From Oxalobacteraceae bacterium (GTDB lineage Bacteria > Pseudomonadota > Gammaproteobacteria > Burkholderiales > Burkholderiaceae_D): DNA of 64,000 bases. This document shows positions 34,958 to 43,483 of the stretch, piece by piece. The stretch covers positions 1 through 64,000 of the forward strand of contig JAUYNR010000087.1 in the NCBI GenBank assembly GCA_030698225.1, given 5' to 3'. Below the pieces are notes generated by a model. The model worked only from the letters and a program-made list of their open reading frames with translations, ran no database searches and had not been told where the DNA came from. The position numbers were made by a program, and so were the translations under genes. Position 1 is the stretch's first letter. The number at the start of each line of letters is the position of its first letter.

Positions 34958-36940
34958 ATGTTGAAACCGCTATTGGATGTTTCCCGTTTTCAAAAACAGA
35001 TCATCGCTGCTACGGTGGATTTGTTTTGCTTGCCGCTGGCCTTTTGCGTGGCAGTCTGGTTGCGTTATGACGGTTTCAATATTGTGTCTCTGCAGCCGTA
35101 CACCTGGATGATTCTTGCTGCGCCTCTGATATCTATTCCGATTTTCATCAGGCTGGGTTTGTATCGCGCGGTTATTCGTTTTATCGATCACAAGATTGTC
35201 TATGTGGCGGTGATCGGGGTGACGCTTTCGGTGGTGGTGTTGGTTTCTTTGGCGGCATTTTCTACCCACATGATTGGGGTGTCGCGCGGCGTATTCGGCA
35301 TTTACTGGGTGAGTGCGATCCTGTATGTCGCTGCCAGCCGGTTTGTGGCGCGTAGTTATCTTGTGCATGCCAGCGGTATTAGCGGCGGCACCTGTGTGGC
35401 GATTTATGGTGCGGGTGGCGCGGGCAATCAACTGGCAAGTGCTTTGAAGCATACAAGCGATTTCCGGCCGGTGGCTTTTATCGATGACAAGAAAGAGCTG
35501 CAGGGTGCAACGATAGCCGGCATCAAAGTGTACGCGTTCAATGCTTTGCAGCAGTTGATTATCAAGCGGGACATCAAGGAGGTTTTGCTGGCGATGCCGT
35601 CGCTGAACAAGGCGCAGCAGAAGCATATTCTCGAACGGCTGGCGCCGCTGAAGTTGAAAATCAAGGTGACGCCGCCGCTTACGGCACTGGTCAACGGCAA
35701 AGGAGTGGTGCATCTGGAGGATGTGCGCGAGATCGAGATCGAGGATTTGCTCGGGCGCGACCAGGTCGCGCCTGATCCGCGCCTGATCGCTGCGTGCATC
35801 ACCGGCAAGTCGGTGATGGTGAGCGGAGCCGGGGGCTCGATCGGATCGGAGTTGTGCCGCCAGATATTACGCCAGCAGCCGGCCAGGCTGATTCTGCTGG
35901 AGATGTCGGAGTTTGCGCTGTATACGATCGAGCAAGAGTTGCGTTTGCTGCAAAAGAAGTTGGGCAGCACGGCGGAGCTGATGCCTTTTCTCGGCTCGGT
36001 ACTGGAGGGCGAGAAGTGTCAGCGCATCATGCGCACTTTTGCGGTGGAGACGGTTTACCATGCAGCCGCTTACAAGCATGTGCCGCTGGTCGAACATAAT
36101 CCGATCGAGGGTATTCGCAATAACGTCTTTGGCACGCTCAGCATTGCGCAGGCGGCGATGAGCGTCGGGGTGAATAACTTTGTGCTGATTTCCACCGATA
36201 AGGCGGTGCGTCCGACCAATGTGATGGGCGCCACCAAGCGCCTGTCGGAGCTGGTTTTGCAGGCATTCGCCCGGCAGCAATGTGCGAAGCTGCTCCATGG
36301 GCAAGCGCATACGCGTTTCTGCATGGTGCGGTTTGGCAATGTGCTGGGCTCGTCGGGTTCGGTGGTGCCGCTGTTTCGAAAGCAGATTCTGGCGGGTGGC
36401 CCGATCACGCTGACGCATCCGGAAATCACGCGTTATTTCATGACGATCCCGGAAGCGGCGCAACTAGTGTTGCAGGCCGGTTCGATGGGCGAGGGCGGTG
36501 ATGTCTTCGTGCTGGATATGGGGCAGCCGGTCAAGATCATGGATCTGGCCACGCAGATGGTGCGCTTGAGCGGGCTGGAGGTCAAAAGCGAAGCGACCCC
36601 TGAAGGCACGATCGAGCTGCATCACGTCGGCCTGCGCCCGGGCGAGAAATTGTATGAAGAATTGCTGATCGGCGATAACGTCGAAGGCACCGATCACCCG
36701 TTGATCATGTGTGCGCAAGAAGCAGAAATCCCTTGGCCGGAGTTGCAGGGGCTGTTGCAGGAGTTGGCGAATGCTTGTGAGCGCTTTGATTTTGCAGAGA
36801 TCAGGGTGTTGTTGCACCGCGCAGTGGGTGAATATGCACCGCAGTGCGGGATTGAGGATTTCATCTGGCGCGAACAGAGTAAGTCATCGACAGTGCCTGT
36901 GCCTGTGATGTTGCATAAAAATCGGATAGGGGCTTTGTAG
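34958..36940 (+). CDS. Membrane-bound UDP-HexNAc 4,6-dehydratase (WbpM/CapD/PglF family)
   Basis: The product is 660 aa from the ATG at 34958, with four N-terminal membrane helices (from LLDVSRFQKQIIAATVDLFC to about residue 120). A CoA-binding-like Rossmann domain follows (AIYGAGGAGNQLASAL), then the catalytic SDR domain with SGAGGSIGSELCRQIL, YHAAAYKHVPLVE and ISTDKAVRPTNVMGATKR (Met in place of Tyr). The family removes water from UDP-GlcNAc to the 4-keto-6-deoxy sugar and would feed the WbpV-like reductase. The length matches WbpM. GC content is back to the genomic level here. Residues 1-50 are typical for the family. Confidence 0.92.
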   Translation: MLKPLLDVSRFQKQIIAATVDLFCLPLAFCVAVWLRYDGFNIVSLQPYTWMILAAPLISIPIFIRLGLYRAVIRFIDHKIVYVAVIGVTLSVVVLVSLAAFSTHMIGVSRGVFGIYWVSAILYVAASRFVARSYLVHASGISGGTCVAIYGAGGAGNQLASALKHTSDFRPVAFIDDKKELQGATIAGIKVYAFNALQQLIIKRDIKEVLLAMPSLNKAQQKHILERLAPLKLKIKVTPPLTALVNGKGVVHLEDVREIEIEDLLGRDQVAPDPRLIAACITGKSVMVSGAGGSIGSELCRQILRQQPARLILLEMSEFALYTIEQELRLLQKKLGSTAELMPFLGSVLEGEKCQRIMRTFAVETVYHAAAYKHVPLVEHNPIEGIRNNVFGTLSIAQAAMSVGVNNFVLISTDKAVRPTNVMGATKRLSELVLQAFARQQCAKLLHGQAHTRFCMVRFGNVLGSSGSVVPLFRKQILAGGPITLTHPEITRYFMTIPEAAQLVLQAGSMGEGGDVFVLDMGQPVKIMDLATQMVRLSGLEVKSEATPEGTIELHHVGLRPGEKLYEELLIGDNVEGTDHPLIMCAQEAEIPWPELQGLLQELANACERFDFAEIRVLLHRAVGEYAPQCGIEDFIWREQSKSSTVPVPVMLHKNRIGAL

Positions 36941-37108
36941 GCGCATCGCAATGGCGGCATGAATACGGTTTTTTTGTAGGGGATACGGTGTGGTTTTTGG
37001 TGCTAGATATTCACTCCCCTTCGCTGGGGAGGTAGCGTTCATAGTGGGCTGAACTTGTAGTTTTCGATCCGACCAGTATTAGTTTTAATTATTTTAGAGT
37101 GAAATATT

Positions 37109-38323
37109 ATGCAGAAAGATTCATTTATTACCCAGAATAGAGATCCACAAGTACTTGAAATTTCCCTGCTGGATGTGCTGGCAACTATTTGGCGTTCGCG
37201 CTGGATGGTGCTGATAGTTACCAGCCTGGTGGCCATTTGTGGTGTGGTGGGCGCTTTGTATGTTGGGAAATACAGGAGCGAAGGTTTTTTTCAGTTTGGC
37301 GGCGCCATTCCTACTAAAGAATATAACGCAGGTGGATCAGGAATTACTTTGTCGGACTACAAACGGTTTGCTGCATCGTATACAACCAGTGAACGGTTCG
37401 CAGAGTATGTGCAGGACAAAAAACTGGATTCAGCTGCCGGTATTGACGATTTGCGCAAAGCCTTTGTTTCGCGTGGTGGAATTGCGAAATCGATTGAACC
37501 GGTTTATCCGTTTACTAAACTGGATGCCAAGAATTTGATGGATCAGCCGAAGGACAGTAGTAATAATGTCATTGGTTTGCAGATTAATGTCGAAAGTGCC
37601 AATTCGCAAACAGCGCAACAAATGGTTGGTTTTCTCGGCCATTACGTAATGGATAGCATTGTTTATTTAATCTATTCGGATACGTTGCGATTCAAGCAAA
37701 GCGAAATCTCGGCGAAGCTCATAAGGCTCGATAATTCCATCATTTACAACAAAGAGAAACTGGAAGAGTATCGTCGCAAAGGCGCAGACTTGAAGCAAAT
37801 TCTGACTCGGTATCCGAGCTCGTCAAATCAGCAGTCACAACAGGTTGTGTCGGTCACCGAAGACAGCGCGCGCTATCTCTCTCCAGTGACGCAATTGGTA
37901 ACGACGGAGGTCCAAACATCGGAAGCCAATGAGCTAATTGTGAAAACGAAGCGCGAGCAGCAGCAAGCCATATTGTTGCAGGAGTATTACAAAAACGCAA
38001 AAGCCCTACTGGAAAGTACGAAGTCAGGCGAAACCGTATTGCGTGGTCTTGAGCCGGTCAAGGATCGCGTCTTCAAGGATAAGAATCTGGATGATGAAGT
38101 GGTAAAGGAAGTTTACAACGTGATCACGATGGACAACCAAAACGCCATTAACGTGTATCTCGAAAAAAGCCGTTTTATTGCCGGTCCGACCTTGCCCTCC
38201 AGATCATCCTCGCGTCCGGCACTGGTATTGGCCGGTAGTCTGATATTTGGATTATTTTTGTCGATGATATTGGTGTTCGGTCGCAATTGGTGGCGCGAGA
38301 ATAAAACTAAAATATGCGGTTGA
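37109..38323 (+). CDS. wzz: O-antigen chain-length regulator Wzz
   Basis: The 404-aa product has two membrane helices, an N-terminal one (WMVLIVTSLVAICGVVGALYV) and a C-terminal one (PALVLAGSLIFGLFLSMILVF), around a large helical periplasmic region. This is the polysaccharide co-polymerase type 1 plan. A Pro-rich RSSSRP lies before the last helix, as in Wzz. It sets the modal length of O-antigen made by Wzy. It is the last gene of the surface-polysaccharide cluster. Confidence 0.85.
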   Translation: MQKDSFITQNRDPQVLEISLLDVLATIWRSRWMVLIVTSLVAICGVVGALYVGKYRSEGFFQFGGAIPTKEYNAGGSGITLSDYKRFAASYTTSERFAEYVQDKKLDSAAGIDDLRKAFVSRGGIAKSIEPVYPFTKLDAKNLMDQPKDSSNNVIGLQINVESANSQTAQQMVGFLGHYVMDSIVYLIYSDTLRFKQSEISAKLIRLDNSIIYNKEKLEEYRRKGADLKQILTRYPSSSNQQSQQVVSVTEDSARYLSPVTQLVTTEVQTSEANELIVKTKREQQQAILLQEYYKNAKALLESTKSGETVLRGLEPVKDRVFKDKNLDDEVVKEVYNVITMDNQNAINVYLEKSRFIAGPTLPSRSSSRPALVLAGSLIFGLFLSMILVFGRNWWRENKTKICG

Positions 38324-38371
38324 GAATCGCCGGATTAGTTTTGTGCACCTGAAGGCTCTCCTGCCCGGGTG

Positions 38372-38491
38372 TTTCTGACGGTGATGCGTCGGGATGGGGT
38401 GATGCTTGAGATTGTTGATTTAGTAGGAGCGCACCCGGGCGCGACAGGTCGTGGCAGAGTTGATGTTGATCGTGCCCGGGTACGCTCCTAC
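38372..38491. repeat. Copy of the phosphoglycosyltransferase 3' end plus REPIN (lineage III)
   Basis: TTTCTGACG, then GTGATGCGTCGGGATGGGGT, then GAGATTGTTGATT and the REPIN at 38423-38491 repeat 34799-34929, with a 9-bp gap and scattered changes. The copied coding part is not in an expressed frame here. It lies between wzz and the H-NS gene, in a 260-bp gap with nothing else visible. Confidence 0.85.
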
Positions 38492-38583
38492 GGGGTTCTT
38501 TGTGATTTTTATACAGCGCTCCTTTTGCATGCTGAGGGCATGCTTCAGGCGCGATTGGTTGCTTAATCGTTTAGGGAGTTTTC

Positions 38584-38904
38584 ATGGATTTATCAAAATT
38601 GTCATTGACAGATTTGCGTGCATTACAGGACCAGCTCAAGCAGGAAATCAAGAAGCGTGAACAGCAGGACCTGGTCAAGGCGCGCGAGCAGATCATGGCG
38701 ATTGCGCAAAGCGTGGGGATGCCGCTCAAGGAGTTGATGGGCAGTCAGGCGCGCGCGGCCAAGGCCGGTGCGGTGGTGAAGGTGGCAGTGCGGTATCGGC
38801 ATCCGGCCGATGCATCGCTGCAATGGACCGGGCGCGGGCGCCAGCCGAAATGGATCCAGGATTGGCTTGCATCGAGCCAGTCGCTGGATGCACTGAAGGT
38901 ATAG
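38584..38904 (+). CDS. H-NS family nucleoid-associated protein
   Basis: The 106-aa product has an N-terminal coiled-coil (LTDLRALQDQLKQEIKKREQ) and the C-terminal AT-hook-like DNA-binding motif of betaproteobacterial H-NS proteins, WTGRGRQPKWIQDWL, preceded by YRHPADASLQ. The central segment GMPLKELMG is also typical. Such proteins silence AT-rich transferred DNA, and the gene lies right beside the AT-rich O-antigen island. A good GGGAG precedes the ATG. The next gene starts 8 bp after the stop. Confidence 0.92.
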   Translation: MDLSKLSLTDLRALQDQLKQEIKKREQQDLVKAREQIMAIAQSVGMPLKELMGSQARAAKAGAVVKVAVRYRHPADASLQWTGRGRQPKWIQDWLASSQSLDALKV

Positions 38905-38912
38905 CAACGAAT

Positions 38913-39332
38913 ATGTCTTCTGCACATCGAGATAGGGCCGAACTTGCACTGCGTATGCTGCGGGGGGCATTGCCCGGATTGCGCGCAGTGTATCGCTTCG
39001 GCTCGTCGGGGTCGGTGTATGAGACGCCGCAGAGCGATCTCGATCTGGCTGTATGGTGTCTGCCTGCGGTGCCGGACGACGCTTTATGGTGGTTGGCGCA
39101 GGATCTCGCCGCCCAGTGCGGGCGGGATGTCGATTTGGTGAATCTGAATACGGCCAGCACGGTGATGCGTCATCAGATCGTCACAACCGGGGAGCGGCTT
39201 TTTGCGGTTCCGCCGTTAATTGATATCGAATTGTTCGAAACGCATGTTTTGTCTGAGTATGCGTCATTGAATGAACGCCGGGCTCTTATATTGCAGGATG
39301 TACTGGAGTCGGGGGTGGTGTATGGCAGATGA
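38913..39332 (+). CDS. mntA: MntA-type nucleotidyltransferase antitoxin (module 3)
   Basis: The product is 139 aa from the ATG at 38913; the longer track start lies in the H-NS gene. It has YRFGSSGSVYETPQSDLDLAVW, the GSX10DXD motif intact, and the later VDLVNLNTAS acidic segment. The predicted role is AMPylation and neutralisation of the HepT toxin encoded next, whose start it overlaps by 11 bp. The H-NS gene is 8 bp upstream, so the three may share a transcript. Confidence 0.87.
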   Translation: MSSAHRDRAELALRMLRGALPGLRAVYRFGSSGSVYETPQSDLDLAVWCLPAVPDDALWWLAQDLAAQCGRDVDLVNLNTASTVMRHQIVTTGERLFAVPPLIDIELFETHVLSEYASLNERRALILQDVLESGVVYGR

Positions 39333-39738
39333 CGTTATTTTGAACAAGGTTGCTATCATTCAGCGTTGCCTGGGGCGGATCCAGGATGAATATTGCAATC
39401 ATGAAGACGAACTGGAAACCAATTTTACCCGTCAGGATTCGATTGTGTTGAATGTGCAGCGAGCCTGTGAGGCATCGATTGATTTGGCGATGCATCTGGT
39501 GCGGATATACAAGCTTGGCATTCCGCAAGACAGCCGTGCGGCATTTGCGATGCTGGCGGAGCAAGGCCTGATTCCGGTTGAGTTGTCCAGCCGCTTGCAG
39601 GCGATGACCGGTTTCCGTAATGTTGCTGTGCATGATTACCAGAAACTAAGTCTGGCAGTATTGCGCGGCATTCTGAATGATCGTCTGAGTGACTTCAGTT
39701 CCTTTTCAACTATTGCGCTAGGGTTGACAAAGGCATGA
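39322..39738 (+). CDS. hepT: HepT-like ribonuclease toxin (module 3)
   Basis: The product is 138 aa from the ATG at 39322, with GGAG and GGGGG stretches upstream inside the nucleotidyltransferase gene. The HEPN motif RNVAVHDYQK (RX4HXY) is intact. The helix pattern IVLNVQRACEASIDLAMHLV resembles module 2. With its intact partner this is the most complete of the three pairs together with module 1. Confidence 0.87.
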   Translation: MADDVILNKVAIIQRCLGRIQDEYCNHEDELETNFTRQDSIVLNVQRACEASIDLAMHLVRIYKLGIPQDSRAAFAMLAEQGLIPVELSSRLQAMTGFRNVAVHDYQKLSLAVLRGILNDRLSDFSSFSTIALGLTKA

Positions 39739-39861
39739 TGGATATGAACTTTGCAGGGTAGACCATGCTCAACATAATGTGACGGATGTTTCGTGCACAC
39801 GGGGCGCTCTACAAAATGACATATTTTTGTGTAAATTTCATTTCAACAATCCAATTAAAAA

Positions 39862-41238
39862 ATGCTCACTCTCTCAAAAACCATTTTCAAAGCCTATGAC
39901 ATCCGCGGCATCGTCGGCAAGACGCTGGATGCCGCTATCGCACACCAGATTGGCCATGCTTTTGGCTCTGCGGTGCGCTCCAAAGGCGAGCAAACCGTGG
40001 TCATCGGGCGCGACGGCCGGCTGTCCGGTCCGGAACTGACGGCAGCACTGGCTGCCGGCCTGCAAGCGGCCGGCGTGGATGTGATCGACCTCGGCGTGGT
40101 TGCTACGCCGATGGTGTATTTCGGCACCCATGTGCTGGATGCGCAGTCCGGCGTGATGGTCACCGGCAGCCATAATCCGCCCGATTACAACGGTTTCAAG
40201 ATGGTGCTGAGCGGCGAGGCAATTTACGGCGAGACGATTTTGGCGCTGCATCAAGCGATCGTGGACGACAATTTCACGCATGGAAGCGGCAGCTATCGCA
40301 CCCACGACATCGGCGACGCATATTTGCAGCGCATTGTTAGCGACGTGAAACCGGCGCGGCCGATCAAGATCGCGATCGACTGCGGCAATGGCGTGGCCGG
40401 CGCATACGCCGGGGATTTGTACCGTGCGATGGGCTGTGAAGTGATCGAACTGTTTTGCGAAGTCGATGGCACTTTCCCCAACCATCATCCGGACCCCGCG
40501 CATCCGGAAAATCTGCAGGATCTGATTAAATGCTTGCAAGAAACCGATGCGGAAATCGGACTTGCTTTCGATGGCGACGGCGACCGCCTGGGTGTGGTGA
40601 CCAAGGATGGTCAGATCATCTATCCGGACCGCCAGCTGATGCTGTTTGCCGCCGACGTGCTGACGCGCCATCCGGGGCGCGAGATTCTGTACGACGTCAA
40701 ATGCACGCGCCACATCGCGGCGTGGGTCAAGGCGCACGGCGGCGTGCCGCTGATGTGGAAGACCGGGCATTCGCTGGTCAAGGCCAAGATGCGCGAAACC
40801 GGCGCGCCGCTGGGCGGCGAGATGAGCGGTCACCTGTTCTTCAAGGATCGCTGGTACGGTTTTGACGACGGCATGTACGCCGGTGCGCGCTTGCTGGAGT
40901 TGCTCACGCGGGTAGACGATCCTTCCGCGGTGCTGAACGCGTTGCCGCAATCGATCAGTACCCCGGAGCTGCAACTGGCGCTGGCGGAAGGCGAGAACTT
41001 CAGCCTGATCGAGAAATTGCAGCGCGATGCGCGCTTCCCGGATGCCGAGCAGATCATTACGATCGATGGCCTGCGGGTCGAGTATGCGGACGGTTTCGGC
41101 CTGGCGCGCTCGTCGAATACCACGCCGGTGGTGGTGATGCGCTTCGAGGCGGAATCGCAAGCGGCGCTGGCCCGTATCCAGGCGGAATTCAAACGGGTGA
41201 TTCTGGACGCCAAGCCGGATGCGGTGTTGCCGTTTTAG
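39862..41238 (+). CDS. Phosphomannomutase/phosphoglucomutase (AlgC/ManB type)
   Basis: The 458-aa product has the four domains of the alpha-D-phosphohexomutase family: start KAYDIRGIVGKTLD, catalytic phosphoserine loop VTGSHNPPDYNGFKM, metal loop FDGDGDRLGVV, sugar loop GGEMSGHLFFKDRW and a C-terminal phosphate-binding RSSNTTPVVVMRFE. It interconverts glucose-6-P/glucose-1-P or mannose-6-P/mannose-1-P. The glucose-1-P could feed rfbA, so it supports the O-antigen and LPS genes on both sides. Its position between the O-antigen cluster and waaA fits. Confidence 0.94.
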   Translation: MLTLSKTIFKAYDIRGIVGKTLDAAIAHQIGHAFGSAVRSKGEQTVVIGRDGRLSGPELTAALAAGLQAAGVDVIDLGVVATPMVYFGTHVLDAQSGVMVTGSHNPPDYNGFKMVLSGEAIYGETILALHQAIVDDNFTHGSGSYRTHDIGDAYLQRIVSDVKPARPIKIAIDCGNGVAGAYAGDLYRAMGCEVIELFCEVDGTFPNHHPDPAHPENLQDLIKCLQETDAEIGLAFDGDGDRLGVVTKDGQIIYPDRQLMLFAADVLTRHPGREILYDVKCTRHIAAWVKAHGGVPLMWKTGHSLVKAKMRETGAPLGGEMSGHLFFKDRWYGFDDGMYAGARLLELLTRVDDPSAVLNALPQSISTPELQLALAEGENFSLIEKLQRDARFPDAEQIITIDGLRVEYADGFGLARSSNTTPVVVMRFEAESQAALARIQAEFKRVILDAKPDAVLPF

Positions 41239-41268
41239 GGTTGCGGCAGTTTTATATATACTGGCATT

Positions 41269-41326
41269 GGTATTTTCAAAGTGGCAATCAGTATCTGCGC
41301 AAACTGTATTGTTTTTTAATATACCC
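41269..41326. repeat. AT-rich 58-bp dispersed repeat, copy E
   Basis: Bounded by GGTATTTTCAAAGTGGCAAT and TTTAATATACCC with the core TCTGCGCAAACTGTATTG, it matches copy I closely in the same orientation. It lies 31 bp after the phosphohexomutase stop. Confidence 0.7.
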
Positions 41327-41341
41327 TGCCAATATTGAAGC

Positions 41342-41406
41342 TGTCGCGCCCGGGTGCGCTGCTACAAAGACTTCCACACTTGTAGGAGCGCACCCGGGCG
41401 CGACCG
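41342..41406. repeat. REP arms upstream of the RAYT gene, in reversed order
   Basis: A right arm (TCGCGCCCGGGTGCGCTGCT, 41342-41367) is followed by a left arm (TGTAGGAGCGCACCCGGGCG, from 41381). The order is the reverse of a normal REPIN, as if two elements had been joined or the pair now faces outward. The left arm lies about 30 bp before the RAYT start. Confidence 0.85.
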
Positions 41407-41432
41407 GACTGTGATCAACTGCGGTGTTCGCC

Positions 41433-41930
41433 ATGACACAAACATCCGATCAGCCGGAAATAACTACAAAGTATCCAGGCGAAGGCCATGTGGCATTACG
41501 GCATGGTCGGGTGTCAATGACAGGCCAGATATACCATGTGTCAACGGCAACAGTTGGTCGATCCAGATTATTTGATGACTTTACGGCCGGCTGCGCCGCC
41601 GCTCGGTGTTTCGAGAGCCGTGCCGCGTTGGGTGATGCGCAAATGCTGGCGTGGGTGCTGATGCCGGATCACGTGCATTGGCTGATTGGTTTGGGCGAAC
41701 GATATACTCTTGATATTCTTGTCAGTCGTCTTAAAGCGACAAGTGCCCGCAGTGTTAATCAAATATCACATCGAGCCGGTGCGGTGTGGTCGCGGGCATA
41801 CCACGACCACGCGCTGCGCGGCGATGAGGATGTGGCGTCTGTTGCGCGTTATATCGTTGCCAATCCCTTGCGCGCCGGGTTGGTGAAATCGGTGGCACAT
41901 TATCCGTTCTGGAACGCGGTGTTTTTGTAG
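41433..41930 (+). CDS. REP-associated tyrosine transposase (RAYT, Y1_Tnp/TnpA_REP)
   Basis: The product is 165 aa from the ATG at 41433. The HUH motif is MPDHVHWLI, near residue 75. The catalytic tyrosine is in VARYIVANPLRAGLV near residue 145, the usual RAYT C-terminal pattern. RAYTs are single-copy IS200/IS605-like enzymes that cut and rejoin GTAG-headed REP DNA. REP arms of family 1 lie on both sides. The stop codon TAG is itself part of the GTAG head of the downstream REP. No inactivating change is seen, so the enzyme could act on the family-1 repeats of this window. Confidence 0.9.
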   Translation: MTQTSDQPEITTKYPGEGHVALRHGRVSMTGQIYHVSTATVGRSRLFDDFTAGCAAARCFESRAALGDAQMLAWVLMPDHVHWLIGLGERYTLDILVSRLKATSARSVNQISHRAGAVWSRAYHDHALRGDEDVASVARYIVANPLRAGLVKSVAHYPFWNAVFL

Positions 41931-42066
41931 GAGCGCACCCGGGCGCGACAGGTGTGCGACGGGCTGCATAAGGCGCTGATGAATAAATTGTATCTGGAGC
42001 CGGTGTGTCGCTTGTTCGCCCGGATTGCGTGAGCCGCGGGTGATCGCGCCCGGGTGCGCTCCTACA
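41926..42066. repeat. REP arms downstream of RAYT, long-spaced inverted pair
   Basis: The left arm at 41926 contains the RAYT stop codon. The right arm TCGCGCCCGGGTGCGCTCCT lies at 42044-42066. The spacer of about 95 bp is longer than in the ordinary REPINs. Confidence 0.85.
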
Positions 42067-42129
42067 GGAATGCGGTTGATCGTACTCCTGCAGGGTTTTG
42101 ATTGAATTGGATTTGCATTGAACATACTG

Positions 42130-43419
42130 ATGCTACGGGCCTACTCCCTGGCATGGTGGCTTGCCATGCCTGCGGTGCTGGCGCGGCTGTGGTGGCGCGG
42201 CCGCAGGGAGTCCGGCTATCGGCAGCATTTGGCCGAGCGCTTCGGATGGTATCCCGGCGCGGCGCTGACCGGCCATAAGGTTTTATGGCTGCATGCGGTG
42301 TCGGTCGGCGAGACGCGCGCAGCCGAGCCGCTGATCGATGCCTTGCTGGCAGCCTATCCTGAACACACGATTTTACTCACCCACATGACGCCCACCGGAC
42401 GCGCCACCGGCCGGGCGCTGTTTGCCAAATATGGGTCGCGCGTGCTGCAGAGCTACCTGCCATACGATACCGGCTGGATGGCGGCGCGCTTCCTGCGCCA
42501 TTTCTCGCCGCAGATTTGCCTGCTGATGGAAACCGAGGTCTGGCCGAACCTGATTGCGCAGTGCATGGCGCAGCGGGTGCCGGTGGCATTGCTCAATGCC
42601 CGGCTGTCGGCGCGTTCGATGCGTCGGGCGCAGCGTTTTTCCGGCTTGATGCGCGCGGCGGCGCAGGGCCTGTCGTGCGTGGCGGCGCAGACGCCGGCAG
42701 ATGCAGCGCGCCTGCAGCAGATCGGCGCGCGCAACGTGCAAGTCACCGGCAGCATCAAGTTCGACGTGCTGCCGCCCGGCGCTGCGCTGGCGTTGGGGGA
42801 CGTTCTGCGCGCGCAGATCGGCACGCGCCCGGTGCTGCTGTGCGCCAGCACCCGGGATGGGGAAGAGGCGCTGCTTCTCGACGCGCTGCAAGCTGCCGGC
42901 GAAGCCTGCGGCGAGATGCTGCTGTTGCTGGTGCCGCGCCACCCGCAGCGCTTCGATGCGGTGGCGCAACTGGTGAAGGCGCGCGGCCTGGTCCTGCGGC
43001 GCCGTTCGTCGCTGAATGCTGCAATGGCAGGGGAACCGATAGCGCCGCAGGTGCGGGTGCTGCTGGGCGATTCGATGGGAGAGATGTTTGCCTATTACGC
43101 GGCTTGCGACGTCGCCTTCATCGGCGGCAGCCTGCTGCCGCTGGGCGGGCAGAATCTGATCGAAGCTTGCGCGCTGGGCAAGCCGGTGCTGACCGGGCCG
43201 CATACCTTCAATTTTGCCGACGTGACCGAACAGGCGATCGCCGCCGGTGCCGCGCGGCGCGTCGCCGATGCCGCCGCATTGCTGCGCGAAGCAGCGGTTT
43301 TATTGTCGGATACAAAGCAGCGGGAGTCGGCCGGATGCGCAGCGCTTGCTTTTGCGCAGCGCCATCGCGGCGCCACCAGGCGTACGCTGGCGCTGCTGCG
43401 GGCGCTGATTTCGGGGTGA
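42130..43419 (+). CDS. waaA: 3-deoxy-D-manno-octulosonic acid transferase
   Basis: The product is about 429 aa from the ATG at 42130 (MLRAYSLAWWLAMPAVLARL); the track uses a TTG at 42118. An N-terminal membrane anchor is followed by the acceptor domain (WLHAVSVGETRAAEPLIDAL, METEVWPNLIAQ, NARLSARS) and a GT-B donor domain with FIGGSLLPLGGQNLIEACALG. WaaA attaches Kdo to lipid IVA on the cytoplasmic face. The downstream gap to the convergent mneA gene contains a perfect family-4 inverted repeat that could act as a two-way terminator. Confidence 0.94.
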   Translation: MLRAYSLAWWLAMPAVLARLWWRGRRESGYRQHLAERFGWYPGAALTGHKVLWLHAVSVGETRAAEPLIDALLAAYPEHTILLTHMTPTGRATGRALFAKYGSRVLQSYLPYDTGWMAARFLRHFSPQICLLMETEVWPNLIAQCMAQRVPVALLNARLSARSMRRAQRFSGLMRAAAQGLSCVAAQTPADAARLQQIGARNVQVTGSIKFDVLPPGAALALGDVLRAQIGTRPVLLCASTRDGEEALLLDALQAAGEACGEMLLLLVPRHPQRFDAVAQLVKARGLVLRRRSSLNAAMAGEPIAPQVRVLLGDSMGEMFAYYAACDVAFIGGSLLPLGGQNLIEACALGKPVLTGPHTFNFADVTEQAIAAGAARRVADAAALLREAAVLLSDTKQRESAGCAALAFAQRHRGATRRTLALLRALISG

Positions 43420-43421
43420 CA

Positions 43422-43475
43422 GTAGTGCAGGCCTCCGTGCCTGTGCCGGGCCGCTGGCACGGAGGCCTGCACTAC
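43422..43475. repeat. Inverted pair of GTAG-headed REP, family 4
   Basis: GTAGTGCAGGCCTCCGTGCC and its inverted copy are separated by a short loop, between the convergent waaA and mneA genes. The same pair occurs at 54154. Confidence 0.85.
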
Positions 43476-43483
43476 CGGAAGAC

